Origin: Spyradocola merdavium
GTDB lineage: Bacteria > Bacillota > Clostridia > Christensenellales > UBA1750
Length of the DNA stretch: 30,870 bases
Direction of reading: 5' to 3'
Assembly: GCA_018711265.1 (NCBI GenBank)
Contig: DVIM01000036.1
Span: forward strand, 1-30,870
Within the stretch, counting starts at the first letter, position 1; the number at the start of each line of letters is the position of its first letter. The notes under the pieces are model-generated. The model was not told the DNA's origin, did not search any database, and saw only the letters and a program-made list of their open reading frames with translations. The position numbers were made by a program, and so were the translations under genes. Positions 22,010-29,932 of the stretch are shown here, piece after piece.

Positions 22010-22421
22010 TGTACCCGCTTCCGCTGCAACTTATAGCAGCGGAACGCAGACGCGCACCATCACGGTTGTGACAAAGTCGAACTACTGGATCTTTGGCTCT
22101 GAGTCCATCACGCTCAGCCAGAGCAAGGGGACCTGTGTAAAGAAAAGCTATAATCTCTTCACTGGTAAGACCAAAAATACGACGAGCAAACAGTATGGCG
22201 AGTGGGACATCGCGGTCAAAGCGACCGATGGAAGCCATACCTTCAAAAAAACGCTCACCGGCAGTAGCGTCAAATTGAACCTCAAACCCAACAAAACGTA
22301 CAGAATCACCGTCACCTGGGACCGCAATGCCGCGATTCTCAAGGGCCTCAGCAAGGGATCGTATACAGCCTTCCCCACCTGGCGCGTGAAAAGTACATGG
22401 AAGGTCAGCAACTATTATTGA
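21942..22421 (+). CDS. Small secreted protein of unknown function
   Basis: The 159-residue product starts with a clear Sec signal peptide: MTKKFF, a hydrophobic core to about 23, and VPASA with likely cleavage after Ala28. The mature part (about 131 residues) is rich in Ser, Thr, Lys and Tyr with alternating hydrophobic residues (TRTITVVTKSNYWIF, VKLNLKPNKTYRITVTW), suggesting a beta-sandwich; it has a single Cys. I recognise no family. The gene is visibly richer in A and T than its neighbours, a sign of possible transfer. CAGGAGG lies 9 nt upstream of the ATG. It overlaps the preceding small ORF and is divergent from the XRE regulator. Confidence 0.85.
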   Translation: MTKKFFSGVFALVMLFCTLFAISVPASAATYSSGTQTRTITVVTKSNYWIFGSESITLSQSKGTCVKKSYNLFTGKTKNTTSKQYGEWDIAVKATDGSHTFKKTLTGSSVKLNLKPNKTYRITVTWDRNAAILKGLSKGSYTAFPTWRVKSTWKVSNYY

Positions 22422-22488
22422 AATCGATTTACAGCACTCCACGAAAACACAGCCTCAGCGTTTCGCGCAAAGGCTGCAACCACCAACC

Positions 22489-22525
22489 AAAACGGCCCGC
22501 AGCTCCAGTTTGGAGCTGCGGGCCG
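22489..22525 (-). terminator. Terminator of the TIM-barrel sugar isomerase gene
   Basis: A perfect 15-bp stem (22525-22511 with 22507-22493) and 3-nt loop, followed on the minus strand by TTTT (22492-22489). It may also stop the convergent secreted-protein transcript, for which no other hairpin was found in 22422-22492. Confidence 0.82.
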
Positions 22526-22543
22526 CTTGGGCATTTCCGGGTA

Positions 22544-23353
22544 TTACGCCTGCATCTTGAGCAGGGCGCGGGTGTAGTCCAGGGAGAGCTTCAGGTCCTC
22601 GTAGGGGTCGCGCTCGTAGGCCAGGTCGTGGTCCATGACGAACCAGGCCGGCTCGCAGCTTAGGCACAGGGGCATGAGCTTGGGCAGGTTCAGCACGCCG
22701 TAGCCCGTGGGCCGGAACTCGAAGTGGCCGCGGTCCGCGCCGCCGCGCGCGGGCACAAAGTCGCGCACGCGCCCGAGCTTGGTATTGTCCGAGGAATAGT
22801 AGTCCTTCAGGTGGATGACCGGGCAGCGGTCGCGGTAGGTCGCAAGGTACCAGGCGCAGTCGCCGCCGCCGACCTCCATCCAGCCGAGATCCGGCTCCAG
22901 GGCGAGCGTCTCGGGCCGGGTGTTGTCCAGGATGTACTGCAGGGCGGCCTTGCCCTCCACGCGGTTGATCAGCTCGCCGTCGTGGTTGTGGAAGAGCAGG
23001 CGCATGCCGCGCGCATGGGCGAGGTCCGCGATGCGGTCCAGCGACTCGGCGACCTTGGCAAAGTCCGCAAGCGGCAGGTCCGCGACCGTCAGGTACTCGC
23101 AGCCGACCTCCTGGTGGAAGTCGAGCAGGGTCTTCGGGTCCGCGGCAAGGTCCTTGTAGGGCACGTGGTTGCCCAGGGCCGCAAGGCCGAGCTCGTCGAG
23201 CTTCTGGCGGACCTCCTTGGCGCCGTGGCCGAAAAAGCCGAGGAACTCGATGCCGTCAAAGCCGGCCTCGGCGAGGCGGCGCAGGACTGCGAAGAGGTCC
23301 TTTTCGCAGTCCTGGCGCACGATGTAGAGCGGGGAGGCCATTCGGATGGTCAT
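22544..23353 (-). CDS. Sugar phosphate isomerase/epimerase (xylose isomerase-like TIM barrel)
   Basis: The 269-residue protein has the AP-endonuclease-2/xylose-isomerase-like TIM barrel: AEAGFDGIEFLGF (28-40) near the start, FHNHDGEL (121-128) with metal-binding His/Asp candidates, ALEPDLGWMEVGG and PVIHLKDYY. Such proteins isomerise or epimerise sugars, inositols or related compounds, usually with a divalent metal. The exact substrate is unknown. AAAAGGAG lies 10 nt before the ATG. It is 44 bp downstream of the XRE/S24-like regulator on the same strand and may be co-transcribed with it; it has its own terminator. Confidence 0.87.
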   Translation of the reverse strand: MTIRMASPLYIVRQDCEKDLFAVLRRLAEAGFDGIEFLGFFGHGAKEVRQKLDELGLAALGNHVPYKDLAADPKTLLDFHQEVGCEYLTVADLPLADFAKVAESLDRIADLAHARGMRLLFHNHDGELINRVEGKAALQYILDNTRPETLALEPDLGWMEVGGGDCAWYLATYRDRCPVIHLKDYYSSDNTKLGRVRDFVPARGGADRGHFEFRPTGYGVLNLPKLMPLCLSCEPAWFVMDHDLAYERDPYEDLKLSLDYTRALLKMQA

Positions 23354-23397
23354 GGTCGTTCATCTCCTTTTGGGTTCTGTGTGGCGGTCCTGTGCGA

Positions 23398-24090
23398 TCA
23401 GATCTCAAACTCCACGCGGCGCGCGCGGCCCACGAGGGTGAGCTGCTTTGCGGGCACGACCTCGCTGTGCGGCTCGTAGTCGTACCACTGCAGGAGCACG
23501 CGGCCGCCGTCCTGGATCTTGACCTTGCGCAGGTAGTAGAGCCCCTCGCTCTGGAAGAGCAGGACGGCGTTGTCCACGAGCACGGTCGCGGGCAGGATGA
23601 GCACGCGGTCGCCCTTGCGGATGCGGTAGCCCATCATGCTGTCGTCGGGCGCGGCGAGGTAAAAGACCTTCTCCGCGACGACGCCCTCGATGCGGCCGGA
23701 CTGCACGGGCAGGATGCGGCTGTCGACATCGCGGCCGGCGGCGTCGCGCACGGGCACGGCGCGCATGAGGCCGCCCAGGGCGTTGACCCACGCGTCCGTG
23801 GGCTCGGCGGGCGCAGCGGGCTTCTTTGCGGCGGGCGCGGGGCGCGGGGCGGCGCGCACGGGCTCCGGCGTCGGGACGCCGTCGGCCTTGCCCTCAAAGT
23901 CCGCGATGAACTCCGAGGTCTTTCCCAGGACCTTCAGGATGCGCGTGGCCTGCGTGTCCGCGATGATGCGCGTGCCGGCCTCCACCTCCACAAGGAACTT
24001 TTCGGATACGCCGCTCTTCTTGGCCAGCTGTTTGTGGCTCCAGCCGGCGCGCAGGCGCTCCTGCTTGATCATATCGCCAAGGCGTGACAT
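23398..24090 (-). CDS. XRE-type regulator with S24/LexA-like C-terminal domain
   Basis: The 230-residue protein combines an N-terminal helix-turn-helix (about 5-58: IKQERLRAGWSHKQLAKKSG), a Pro/Ala-rich linker (72-97) and a C-terminal domain resembling S24 peptidase-type repressors. APDDSMMGYRIRKGDRVLI contains the Ser position (Ser151), and YYLRKVK places a Lys at 189, the pair used for self-cleavage in LexA/CI. There is no obvious Ala-Gly cleavage site in the linker, so it may instead sense a ligand or be inert. AGGAGGAGG lies upstream. Its promoter is back-to-back with that of the NifU-like/GGGtGRT genes, which suggests it regulates them. Confidence 0.82.
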   Translation of the reverse strand: MSRLGDMIKQERLRAGWSHKQLAKKSGVSEKFLVEVEAGTRIIADTQATRILKVLGKTSEFIADFEGKADGVPTPEPVRAAPRPAPAAKKPAAPAEPTDAWVNALGGLMRAVPVRDAAGRDVDSRILPVQSGRIEGVVAEKVFYLAAPDDSMMGYRIRKGDRVLILPATVLVDNAVLLFQSEGLYYLRKVKIQDGGRVLLQWYDYEPHSEVVPAKQLTLVGRARRVEFEI

Positions 24091-24126
24091 GGGTGGACGT
24101 TCCTCCTCCTGTTATGCGTTTTTTCC

Positions 24127-24155
24127 ATTATACCTTTTTTCTAAAATTTTGGCAA
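24127..24155 (-). promoter_or_regulatory. Promoter of the XRE/S24-like regulator
   Basis: TTGCCA (24155-24150), 17 bp, then TATAAT (24132-24127) on the minus strand. Its -35 lies only 5 bp from the -35 of the opposite promoter. Confidence 0.75.
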
Positions 24156-24160
24156 AGTCT

Positions 24161-24189
24161 TTGTCCTTTGGTCCCTGGTATGGTATAAT
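24161..24189 (+). promoter_or_regulatory. Promoter of the NifU-like/GGGtGRT genes
   Basis: TTGTCC (24161-24166), 17 bp, then TATAAT (24184-24189) with the extended TGG element just before it. The first start codon follows 45 bp later. Confidence 0.8.
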
Positions 24190-24234
24190 GAGGGTGTTGG
24201 AACCGCATCACTTAGGATGAAGGAGGATACACAC

Positions 24235-24936
24235 ATGCAATATTCCCGTGAAGTGGAAGAAATGGTCTGTGTGAAGAAGGGACCCAACCACGGTCCCGCG
24301 CCCATCCCCGAAGAGGGCAAATGGGTGCAGGCCAAGGAGATCAAGGACATCTCCGGCCTGACGCACGGCATCGGCTGGTGCGCGCCGCAGCAGGGCGCCT
24401 GCAAGCTGACCCTCAACGTCAAGAACGGCATCATCGAGGAGGCCCTGGTCGAGACCATCGGCTGCTCCGGCATGACCCACTCGGCCGCCATGGCCAGCGA
24501 GATCCTGCCCGGCAAGACGATCCTGGAGGCCCTGAACACGGACCTCGTCTGTGACGCCATCAACACCGCCATGCGCGAGCTGTTCCTGCAGATCGTCTAC
24601 GGCCGCACCCAGTCCGCCTTCTCCGACGACGGCCTGGTCATCGGCGCGGGCCTGGAGGACCTGGGCAAGGGCCTCCGCTCCCAGGTGGGCACCATGTACG
24701 GCACCAAGGCCAAGGGCACCCGTTACCTGGAGATGGCCGAGGGCTACGTGCTGCAGATCGCCCTGGACAAGGACGACCAGGTCTGCGGCTACCAGTTCCT
24801 GTCGCTGGGCAAGATGATGGACGCCATCAAGAAGGGCATGTCCCCCAACGAGGCGTACGAGAAGAACATCGGCACTTACGGCCGCTTTAAGGCTGAAGAC
24901 GGCGCGGTCAAGTGGATCGACCCGCGCAAGCAGTAA
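24235..24936 (+). CDS. NifU/IscU-like iron-sulfur scaffold partner of GGGtGRT protein
   Basis: The 233-residue product contains an IscU/NifU-N-like domain. GACKLTLNVKNGIIEEALVE (Cys56) and TIGCSGMTHSAAMASEIL (Cys77), followed by PGKTILEAL, match the cluster-binding loop pattern of IscU (first and second ligand cysteines). Cys12, Cys49 and Cys106 are also present. The C-terminal ~100 residues have no IscU counterpart. It is recorded in genomes as a scaffold always beside the GGGtGRT protein; the pair's function is not established. The start at 24235 follows AAGGAGG by 8 nt. Codons end almost always in C or G, suggesting strong expression. The next gene follows after 17 bp. Confidence 0.85.
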   Translation: MQYSREVEEMVCVKKGPNHGPAPIPEEGKWVQAKEIKDISGLTHGIGWCAPQQGACKLTLNVKNGIIEEALVETIGCSGMTHSAAMASEILPGKTILEALNTDLVCDAINTAMRELFLQIVYGRTQSAFSDDGLVIGAGLEDLGKGLRSQVGTMYGTKAKGTRYLEMAEGYVLQIALDKDDQVCGYQFLSLGKMMDAIKKGMSPNEAYEKNIGTYGRFKAEDGAVKWIDPRKQ

Positions 24937-24953
24937 TAGGAGGTGTGCAATCA

Positions 24954-25973
24954 ATGGCTCTGTTTGAAGGTTATGAACGTCGCATGCCCCAGCTCCAGCC
25001 TGTTCTCGAAAAGTACGGCTTCAAGGACTTCGAAGAGCTGAAGGCTTTCAACAACTCCAAGGGCGTGGACGCCTACAAGATCGTCGAGGGCATTCAGCCC
25101 ATCGCCTTTGAGAACGCCAAGTGGGCCTACGAGCTGGGCGCCGCCATCGCGCTCAAGAAGAACGTAAAGACCGCCGCCGAGGCCGCCACCTGCATCGGCG
25201 AGGGCCTGCAGGCCTTCTGCATCCCCGGCTCCGTCGCGGACCAGCGCCAGGTCGGCCTGGGCCACGGCAACCTGGGCGCCATGCTGCTGGACGAGAAGAC
25301 CCAGTGCTTCGCCTTCCTGGCCGGCCACGAGTCCTTCGCCGCGGCAGAGGGCGCCATCGGCATCGCGCGCAACGCCAACAAGGTCCGCAAGACCCCGCTG
25401 CGCGTCATCCTCAACGGCCTGGGCAAGGACGCGGCCATGATCATCAGCCGCATCAACGGCTTCACCTACGTGCAGACCAAGTACGACTACCTCTCCGCCG
25501 ACGTCAAGGAAGACCACGCGCTCTCCATCGTCAATGAGACCGCGTACTCCGACGGCGAGCGCTCCAAGGTCCGCTGCTACGGCGCGGACGACGTGCGCGA
25601 GGGCGTGGCCGTCATGTGGCACGAGGGTGTGGACGTCTCCATCACCGGCAACTCCACCAACCCCACCCGCTTCCAGCACCCGGTCGCGGGCACCTACAAG
25701 AAGGAGTGCATCGAGGCCGGCAAGAAGTACTTCTCCGTCGCCTCCGGCGGCGGCACCGGCCGCACCCTGCACCCGGACAACATGGCCGCCGGCCCCGCCT
25801 CCTACGGCATGACCGACACCATGGGCCGCATGCACTCTGACGCGCAGTTCGCCGGCTCCTCCTCCGTGCCCGCGCACGTGGAGATGATGGGCCTGATCGG
25901 CATGGGCAACAACCCCATGGTCGGCGCGACCGTCGCCGTCGCCGTTGCCGTGCAGCAGGCGCAGAACGCGTAA
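24954..25973 (+). CDS. GGGtGRT family protein
   Basis: The 339-residue protein carries the family's name motif: ASGGGTGRTLHPDN with GGGTGRT at 265-271. Other conserved-looking segments are VGLGHGNLGAMLL (100-112), FLAGHESFAAAEGAIGIARN (121-140) and SITGNSTNPTRFQHPVAGTY (229-248). Cysteines at 80, 89, 118, 208 and 252 could bind a metal or cluster, but no standard cluster motif is seen. It has no transmembrane segment or signal peptide. It always travels with the NifU-like scaffold, so it may be the client or carrier of its cluster; the reaction is unknown. TAGGAGG precedes the ATG by 10 nt, and codon bias is as strong as in the partner. Confidence 0.9.
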   Translation: MALFEGYERRMPQLQPVLEKYGFKDFEELKAFNNSKGVDAYKIVEGIQPIAFENAKWAYELGAAIALKKNVKTAAEAATCIGEGLQAFCIPGSVADQRQVGLGHGNLGAMLLDEKTQCFAFLAGHESFAAAEGAIGIARNANKVRKTPLRVILNGLGKDAAMIISRINGFTYVQTKYDYLSADVKEDHALSIVNETAYSDGERSKVRCYGADDVREGVAVMWHEGVDVSITGNSTNPTRFQHPVAGTYKKECIEAGKKYFSVASGGGTGRTLHPDNMAAGPASYGMTDTMGRMHSDAQFAGSSSVPAHVEMMGLIGMGNNPMVGATVAVAVAVQQAQNA

Positions 25974-26000
25974 ACTTCCTTTCGCAGCTAAAAAACGCTT

Positions 26001-26035
26001 CGGCGGTCAGGACACTCGGCCCTGGCCGCCGATTT
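26001..26035 (+). terminator. Terminator of the NifU-like/GGGtGRT operon
   Basis: An 11-bp stem with one T-G wobble (26001-26011 with 26021-26031) and a 9-nt loop, followed by TTTT (26033-26036 region). It lies 28 bp after the GGGtGRT stop. Confidence 0.75.
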
Positions 26036-26055
26036 TGCACTCGGGAGGGGACAGC

Positions 26056-26442
26056 ATGAAGAACTACGCGCAGGTCTATGTCCGCAACAGCCTGGAGGCC
26101 GCGGAATGGTACTGCGACGCCTTTGGCGCCGAGGTCACCTTTGCCATCCGCAACCCGGAAAACACCGCCTACGAACACTGCGAGCTCTCCGTAAACGGCG
26201 AGGGATTCCTGGCGCTGAGCGAGGCGGCCAATCCCTGCGACGTGGAGATGGTCCACAAGCTGAAGTGGGAGACCATGACGTTCAACGCCTTTGAGATGGG
26301 GAGCGAGGCCGCGGTCCAGCACGCCTTTTCGGTCCTGTCCGAGGGCGGCGTCGTCCTGCGCCCGATCCAGGCCGTTCCCTGGAGCTCCTGCTGCGCGACG
26401 GTGATCGACAAGTTCGGCGTGTGCTGGTGGATTTCGATCTAG
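26056..26442 (+). CDS. VOC/PhnB-like glyoxalase-fold protein
   Basis: The 128-residue protein is of the vicinal oxygen chelate type: YAQVYVRNSLEAAEWYCDAFGAEV (4-27) is the typical first beta-alpha-beta unit, and the C-terminal FGVCWWISI is the typical last strand (compare FGvrW.i). It looks like the PhnB/YjdN subgroup, whose functions are mostly unknown. GGGAGGGG lies 5 nt before the ATG. It follows the operon terminator by about 20 bp and may be expressed by readthrough; no separate promoter was clear. Confidence 0.85.
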   Translation: MKNYAQVYVRNSLEAAEWYCDAFGAEVTFAIRNPENTAYEHCELSVNGEGFLALSEAANPCDVEMVHKLKWETMTFNAFEMGSEAAVQHAFSVLSEGGVVLRPIQAVPWSSCCATVIDKFGVCWWISI

Positions 26443-26449
26443 GGCGCAG

Positions 26450-26490
26450 AAAAAGCGGTTGCGGTTCTTTGCGAACCGCAGCCGCTTTTT
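26450..26490. terminator. Bidirectional terminator between convergent genes
   Basis: A 13-bp stem with one wobble (26455-26467 with 26473-26485) is flanked by AAAAA on the left (26450-26454) and TTTTT on the right (26486-26490). It therefore provides a T tract for both the VOC gene (plus) and the pseudouridine synthase gene (minus). Confidence 0.92.
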
Positions 26491-26496
26491 GCACGC

Positions 26497-27363
26497 TCAC
26501 AGCTTTAAGGAGAACTTCGGCTTGACCGAGAACTTGCGCTTGTCCAGGTAGGCCAGCGCCGTGCCGCGGGGGAAGGAAAACTCGATGCGCGTGGCGAAGA
26601 GCTGCTGCTTTGTGACCTTCCACTGCTTGTTTTTCTCGCGGTCGCCGTAGCGGTCGTCGCCGCAGATGGGCATCCCCAGGTGCGCCAGGTGCGCGCGGAT
26701 CTGGTGCGTGCGGCCGGTGACGAGCTCGACCTCCAGCAGCGAATACTCCAGGCAGGAGTCCAGCATGGCGTAGGCCGTCTCGATGGGCTGCGCGCCGGGC
26801 GCGGCCCAGTCGTAGATCGTCACGCGCGCGGCCTGCGCGTCCTTCTTGAGGTAGGCGCGCACGCGCGCCGCCCCGGTCTCCGGCTTGCCCCAGACGAGGC
26901 AGCGGTAGAACTTGCGCACCGTCCGCTCGCGGAAGGCGGCCTCGAGCTGCTCGCGCGCCGCGTTTGTGCGGGAAAAGACCACAAGGCCCCCCGTGTTGTA
27001 GTCCAGGCGGTGGCAGGCGACGGCCTCGGGGTAGAGCGCCTGCACGCGGGCCGCAAGGCTCGGCGCGCCCTTGCGCTCCTCCACGACGGCGATGCCCTGC
27101 TTCTTGTTGAGCAGGAGCAGGTTCTTGTCCTCGTAGACGATGTCCAGGGGCTCGTCGTCGTCCAGGTAGCGGTCGTCGATGTAGAGGGTCAATTCGTCGT
27201 CCGGGTAGACGAGCTCATCCGGGTACAGGCGCGTGCCCCGGCGCCGCACGTCGCGGTTTTCCAGCGCCTTGCGCAGGATTGCGGGCGGGATGGAGGGAAA
27301 GGTGCGCCGCAGGTAGTTCTGCAGCGCCATGGGGCGGTCGATGTTGGCTTGGATCTCTCTCAT
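26497..27363 (-). CDS. RluA-family RNA pseudouridine synthase
   Basis: The 288-residue enzyme isomerises uridine to pseudouridine in rRNA or tRNA. An S4-like RNA-binding domain covers about residues 10-62. The catalytic domain has the RluA motif HRLDYNTGGLVVFSR with catalytic Asp121, where most relatives have TSG rather than TGG. ELVTGRTHQIRAHLAHLG follows near 212-230. Which uridine it modifies cannot be predicted; relatives are usually named RluD/YlyB-like. GGAGAG lies upstream of the ATG. It is separated from ilvE by the ilvE terminator and has no clear promoter of its own. Confidence 0.92.
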   Translation of the reverse strand: MREIQANIDRPMALQNYLRRTFPSIPPAILRKALENRDVRRRGTRLYPDELVYPDDELTLYIDDRYLDDDEPLDIVYEDKNLLLLNKKQGIAVVEERKGAPSLAARVQALYPEAVACHRLDYNTGGLVVFSRTNAAREQLEAAFRERTVRKFYRCLVWGKPETGAARVRAYLKKDAQAARVTIYDWAAPGAQPIETAYAMLDSCLEYSLLEVELVTGRTHQIRAHLAHLGMPICGDDRYGDREKNKQWKVTKQQLFATRIEFSFPRGTALAYLDKRKFSVKPKFSLKL

Positions 27364-27408
27364 GTCGGCATCTCTCCTGCGCGTCGTTTTTTAAGGGAAA
27401 GCGGGCGG

Positions 27409-27443
27409 AAAAGGCCCCCGGAAAGGCGCGCTCTCCGGGGGCC
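27409..27443 (-). terminator. Terminator of ilvE
   Basis: A perfect 10-bp stem (27443-27434 with 27422-27413) and 11-nt loop, followed on the minus strand by TTTT (27412-27409), 11 bp after the ilvE stop codon. Confidence 0.83.
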
Positions 27444-27454
27444 GGACGCTTCGT

Positions 27455-28525
27455 TTAGAAGTCGAGCTTGACGGACCAGCCCATCTCGTCCGGGATGCGG
27501 CCGTACTGGATGCCGGTCAGCGTGTCGTACAGCTTCTGGGAGATCGGGCCGATGCCGCCGTCGCCGACCTGGACCTCCTCCTTCTCCAGGCAGAAGGCGC
27601 CAACGGGGCTGATGACCGCCGCGGTGCCGGAGCCGAAGGCCTCGCTCATGTGGCCGTTGCGCGCGGTCTCCATGACCTCGTCAATGGAGATCAGGCGCTC
27701 CTGCACGTCGTAGCCCATCTTGCGGCCGAGCTTGATGACCGAGTCGCGCGTGATGCCGGGCAGGATCGAGCCGCGCAGCGGCGGGGTGACGATCGCGCCG
27801 TCGATGACGAAGAACATGTTCATCGCGCCGACTTCCTCGATGTACTTGCGCTCCACCGCGTCCAGCCACAGGACCTGGGAGTAGCCCTTCTTCTCCGCGA
27901 GCTCGCCGGCGTAGATGGAGGCCGCGTAGTTGGCCGCCGCCTTGGTAAAGCCGATGCCGCCGCGGGCCGCGCGGACGTACTCGTCCTCGACGTAGATCTT
28001 GACGGGCTGCAGGCCCGCCGCATAGTAGGCGCCAACGGGCGAGAGGATGATGAAGAACAGATAGCTGTCCGAGGCGTGCACGCCGAGGAACACGTCGGTG
28101 GCGACCATGGTCGGCCGGATGTAGAGGGAGGTGCCCGGCGCCGTGGGAATCCAGTCCTTCTCCACCTTCAGCAGGAGCTTGAGGCCCTCCATGGCCAGAT
28201 CCTCGTCCAGCGCGGGCATGGCCAGGCGCTCGGCCGAGCGGGTGGCGCGGGCAAAGTTGTCCATCGGGCGGAAGAGGCGGACGCCGTCGACCGCGTTGTA
28301 GGCCTTCATGCCCTCAAAGAAGGCCTGGCCGTAGTGGATGAAGGTCGTGGCCGGATCGAAGGACAGGTTCTCATAGGGGCGAACCTGCGCGTTGTGCCAG
28401 CCCTCCTTGGAGTTGTACTCCATGGTGAACATGTAGTCCGTAAAGATCTTGCCAAAGCCCAGCTTGCTCTGGTCCTTCGGCTTCTCCTTGAGGTGCGTGT
28501 TCTCGATGAACTTGATCTCCTGCAT
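27455..28525 (-). CDS. ilvE: Branched-chain amino acid aminotransferase
   Basis: This fold-type IV PLP enzyme transfers the amino group between glutamate and the branched-chain 2-keto acids, the last step of Leu/Ile/Val synthesis. The 356-residue protein has FIHYGQAFFEGMKAYN (62-77), YIRPTMVATDVFLG (135-148) and the PLP lysine Lys195 in GGIGFTKAAANYAAS. EAFGSGTAAVISPVG is near the C-terminus. Length and motifs match IlvE of the longer (type II) group. The ATG at 28525 is preferred to 28534 because AGGAAGG is 9 nt upstream of it but directly touches the earlier ATG. It has its own promoter and terminator. Confidence 0.95.
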   Translation of the reverse strand: MQEIKFIENTHLKEKPKDQSKLGFGKIFTDYMFTMEYNSKEGWHNAQVRPYENLSFDPATTFIHYGQAFFEGMKAYNAVDGVRLFRPMDNFARATRSAERLAMPALDEDLAMEGLKLLLKVEKDWIPTAPGTSLYIRPTMVATDVFLGVHASDSYLFFIILSPVGAYYAAGLQPVKIYVEDEYVRAARGGIGFTKAAANYAASIYAGELAEKKGYSQVLWLDAVERKYIEEVGAMNMFFVIDGAIVTPPLRGSILPGITRDSVIKLGRKMGYDVQERLISIDEVMETARNGHMSEAFGSGTAAVISPVGAFCLEKEEVQVGDGGIGPISQKLYDTLTGIQYGRIPDEMGWSVKLDF

Positions 28526-28561
28526 GAAAACCATCCTTCCTAACCTGCAAAAGTTGATTCT

Positions 28562-28590
28562 ATGATAGTCCTCCGCGTGCGCCTTGTCAA
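28562..28590 (-). promoter_or_regulatory. Promoter of ilvE
   Basis: TTGACA (28590-28585), 17 bp, then TATCAT (28567-28562) on the minus strand, 36 bp before the start codon. No T-box or attenuator fits in the short leader. Confidence 0.75.
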
Positions 28591-28607
28591 CACGAACAAC
28601 CTTTTCT

Positions 28608-29929
28608 TTACAACTTTGGCAAGGGAAAATCGTCTCCCGTCTCCTCCACCCAGCGGCGCAGGCGCTCGTTGAGCTCGCGCCGCTTTTCGGAGAAGAAGGA
28701 ATTGAGCGCCATGTTGTGCTGCTCCAAGGGGTCCTCGTTCAGGTTGAACATCAGGTACGGCGTTCCCGCGAGGCAGACGTACTTCCAGCCGTCGCGCGTG
28801 ACGATGCCGCGCCAGGGGAACTGCGTGCCGTAGCCGGTCGACGTCTCCACGTTCTTCTGGATGTAGGCGGAGTCCGGGGCGTTCTGCACCGTCCCGCCCA
28901 GGCGCGCGGCGGAGTAGTCCGTGCCCTGCATCCACTCCGGCGGGCGGATTCCGCACAGCCCGAGCGTGGTCGGGGCGATGTCCACGTGGTTGATGGGGTA
29001 GTCCACCCGCGCGCGCGTCACGCCCGTGTAGTGCGAGGCCCCGCCGATCACAAAGGGGATGCGCAGGGACTCCTCGTAGGGGTGGGTCTTCAGGAACATG
29101 CCGTGGGAGCCGTGCATGTCCCCGTGGTCGCTGAAGAAGAGAATGTGGGTGTTCTCCGCAAGACCCGTCTCCCAGAGCTTGTTCCGGATGCGGCCCATGT
29201 TCCAGTCCATGTTCTCGACCATGGCGCAGGCCCCGGCGTATTCCCGCCGCGCGCGCTCCTCCAGGGCGGGGATGTGCGGGACGTTCTCCCGCATGCGCAG
29301 GGTCTGCGGGTTAAAGCGCGCCATGTACTCCGGCGGCGCGAGGTAGGGGTCGTGCGGCGGCTGCACGGACAGCACCGCGAAAAACGGGGTCTTTGCCGCG
29401 GCGCGCTCCTCCAGGTGCTCCAGCAGAAGGTCCGTCAGGCAGTCCGTCTCGTATCCCGGCAGCCGGCGGCAAAAGGCCGTCTCGCCCTGCCCGCCGTGGA
29501 CCCAGCAGTCGTACTGGCTGTTGTTGTTCTCATACCCCACCCACTGCTGGAAGTGCCGCGCCGCTCGGGCGGGACCGTGTGCAGGGCCGCGCGCCCCTCC
29601 CGCTCGTGGAAGCCGTCCAGGTGCCACTTGTCGAAGTACGCGGTGTGGTAGCCGTTTTCGTTGAACACGTCGGCGATGGTCGGCATCTCCGGCGGCATCT
29701 GGTACTCGTGGCCGGGCACGCACTCGTGCGGGTAGCGGCTGGTCAGCATGGACCCGCGGAACGGGCAGCAGAGCGGATACCCGCTCACCGCGCGGGTGAA
29801 GTTGACGCCCATGTCCGCCAGGGCGTCGATGTTGGGCGTGTGCACATTGGGGTCCCCGTTGCAGGACAGCATCATGGCGCGCTGCTGATCCGTGAGGACC
29901 CAGATCACGTTGGGCTGCGTCTGTGCCAT
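28608..29929 (-). pseudogene. Formylglycine-type sulfatase, interrupted by one frameshift
   Basis: Together two frames encode a sulfatase of about 440 residues. The first starts at 29929 (MAQTQPNVIWVLTDQQR) and has the modification motif CCPFRGSMLTSR. Cys54 is the likely formylglycine precursor, so an activating enzyme (anaerobic SME type) would be needed from elsewhere. Near residue 122 the frame runs out at VPPERR, and the continuation (HFQQWVGYENNNSQ, then FFSDHGDMHGSHGMF with metal-binding Asp/His) is in another frame down to 28608. One missing base at about 29556-29566, in a GC-rich run, explains it. It would remove sulfate from sulfated glycans or mucin-like substrates. GAAGGAG precedes the start, 3 nt after the yigZ stop. 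Confidence 0.85.
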
Positions 29930-29932
29930 TGG

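Noticed and set aside
21837..22442. Minus-strand open frame of 201 codons opposite the secreted-protein gene
   Set aside because: No ribosome binding site or recognisable domain, while the plus strand has a promoter, ribosome binding sites and a signal peptide.
26001..26055. Separate promoter for the VOC gene
   Set aside because: The space is filled by the terminator and ribosome binding site, and no -10/-35 pair was found.
29550..29570. Programmed ribosomal frameshift in the sulfatase
   Set aside because: There is no X-XXY-YYZ slippery site, and sulfatases are not known to use one; a lost base is simpler.
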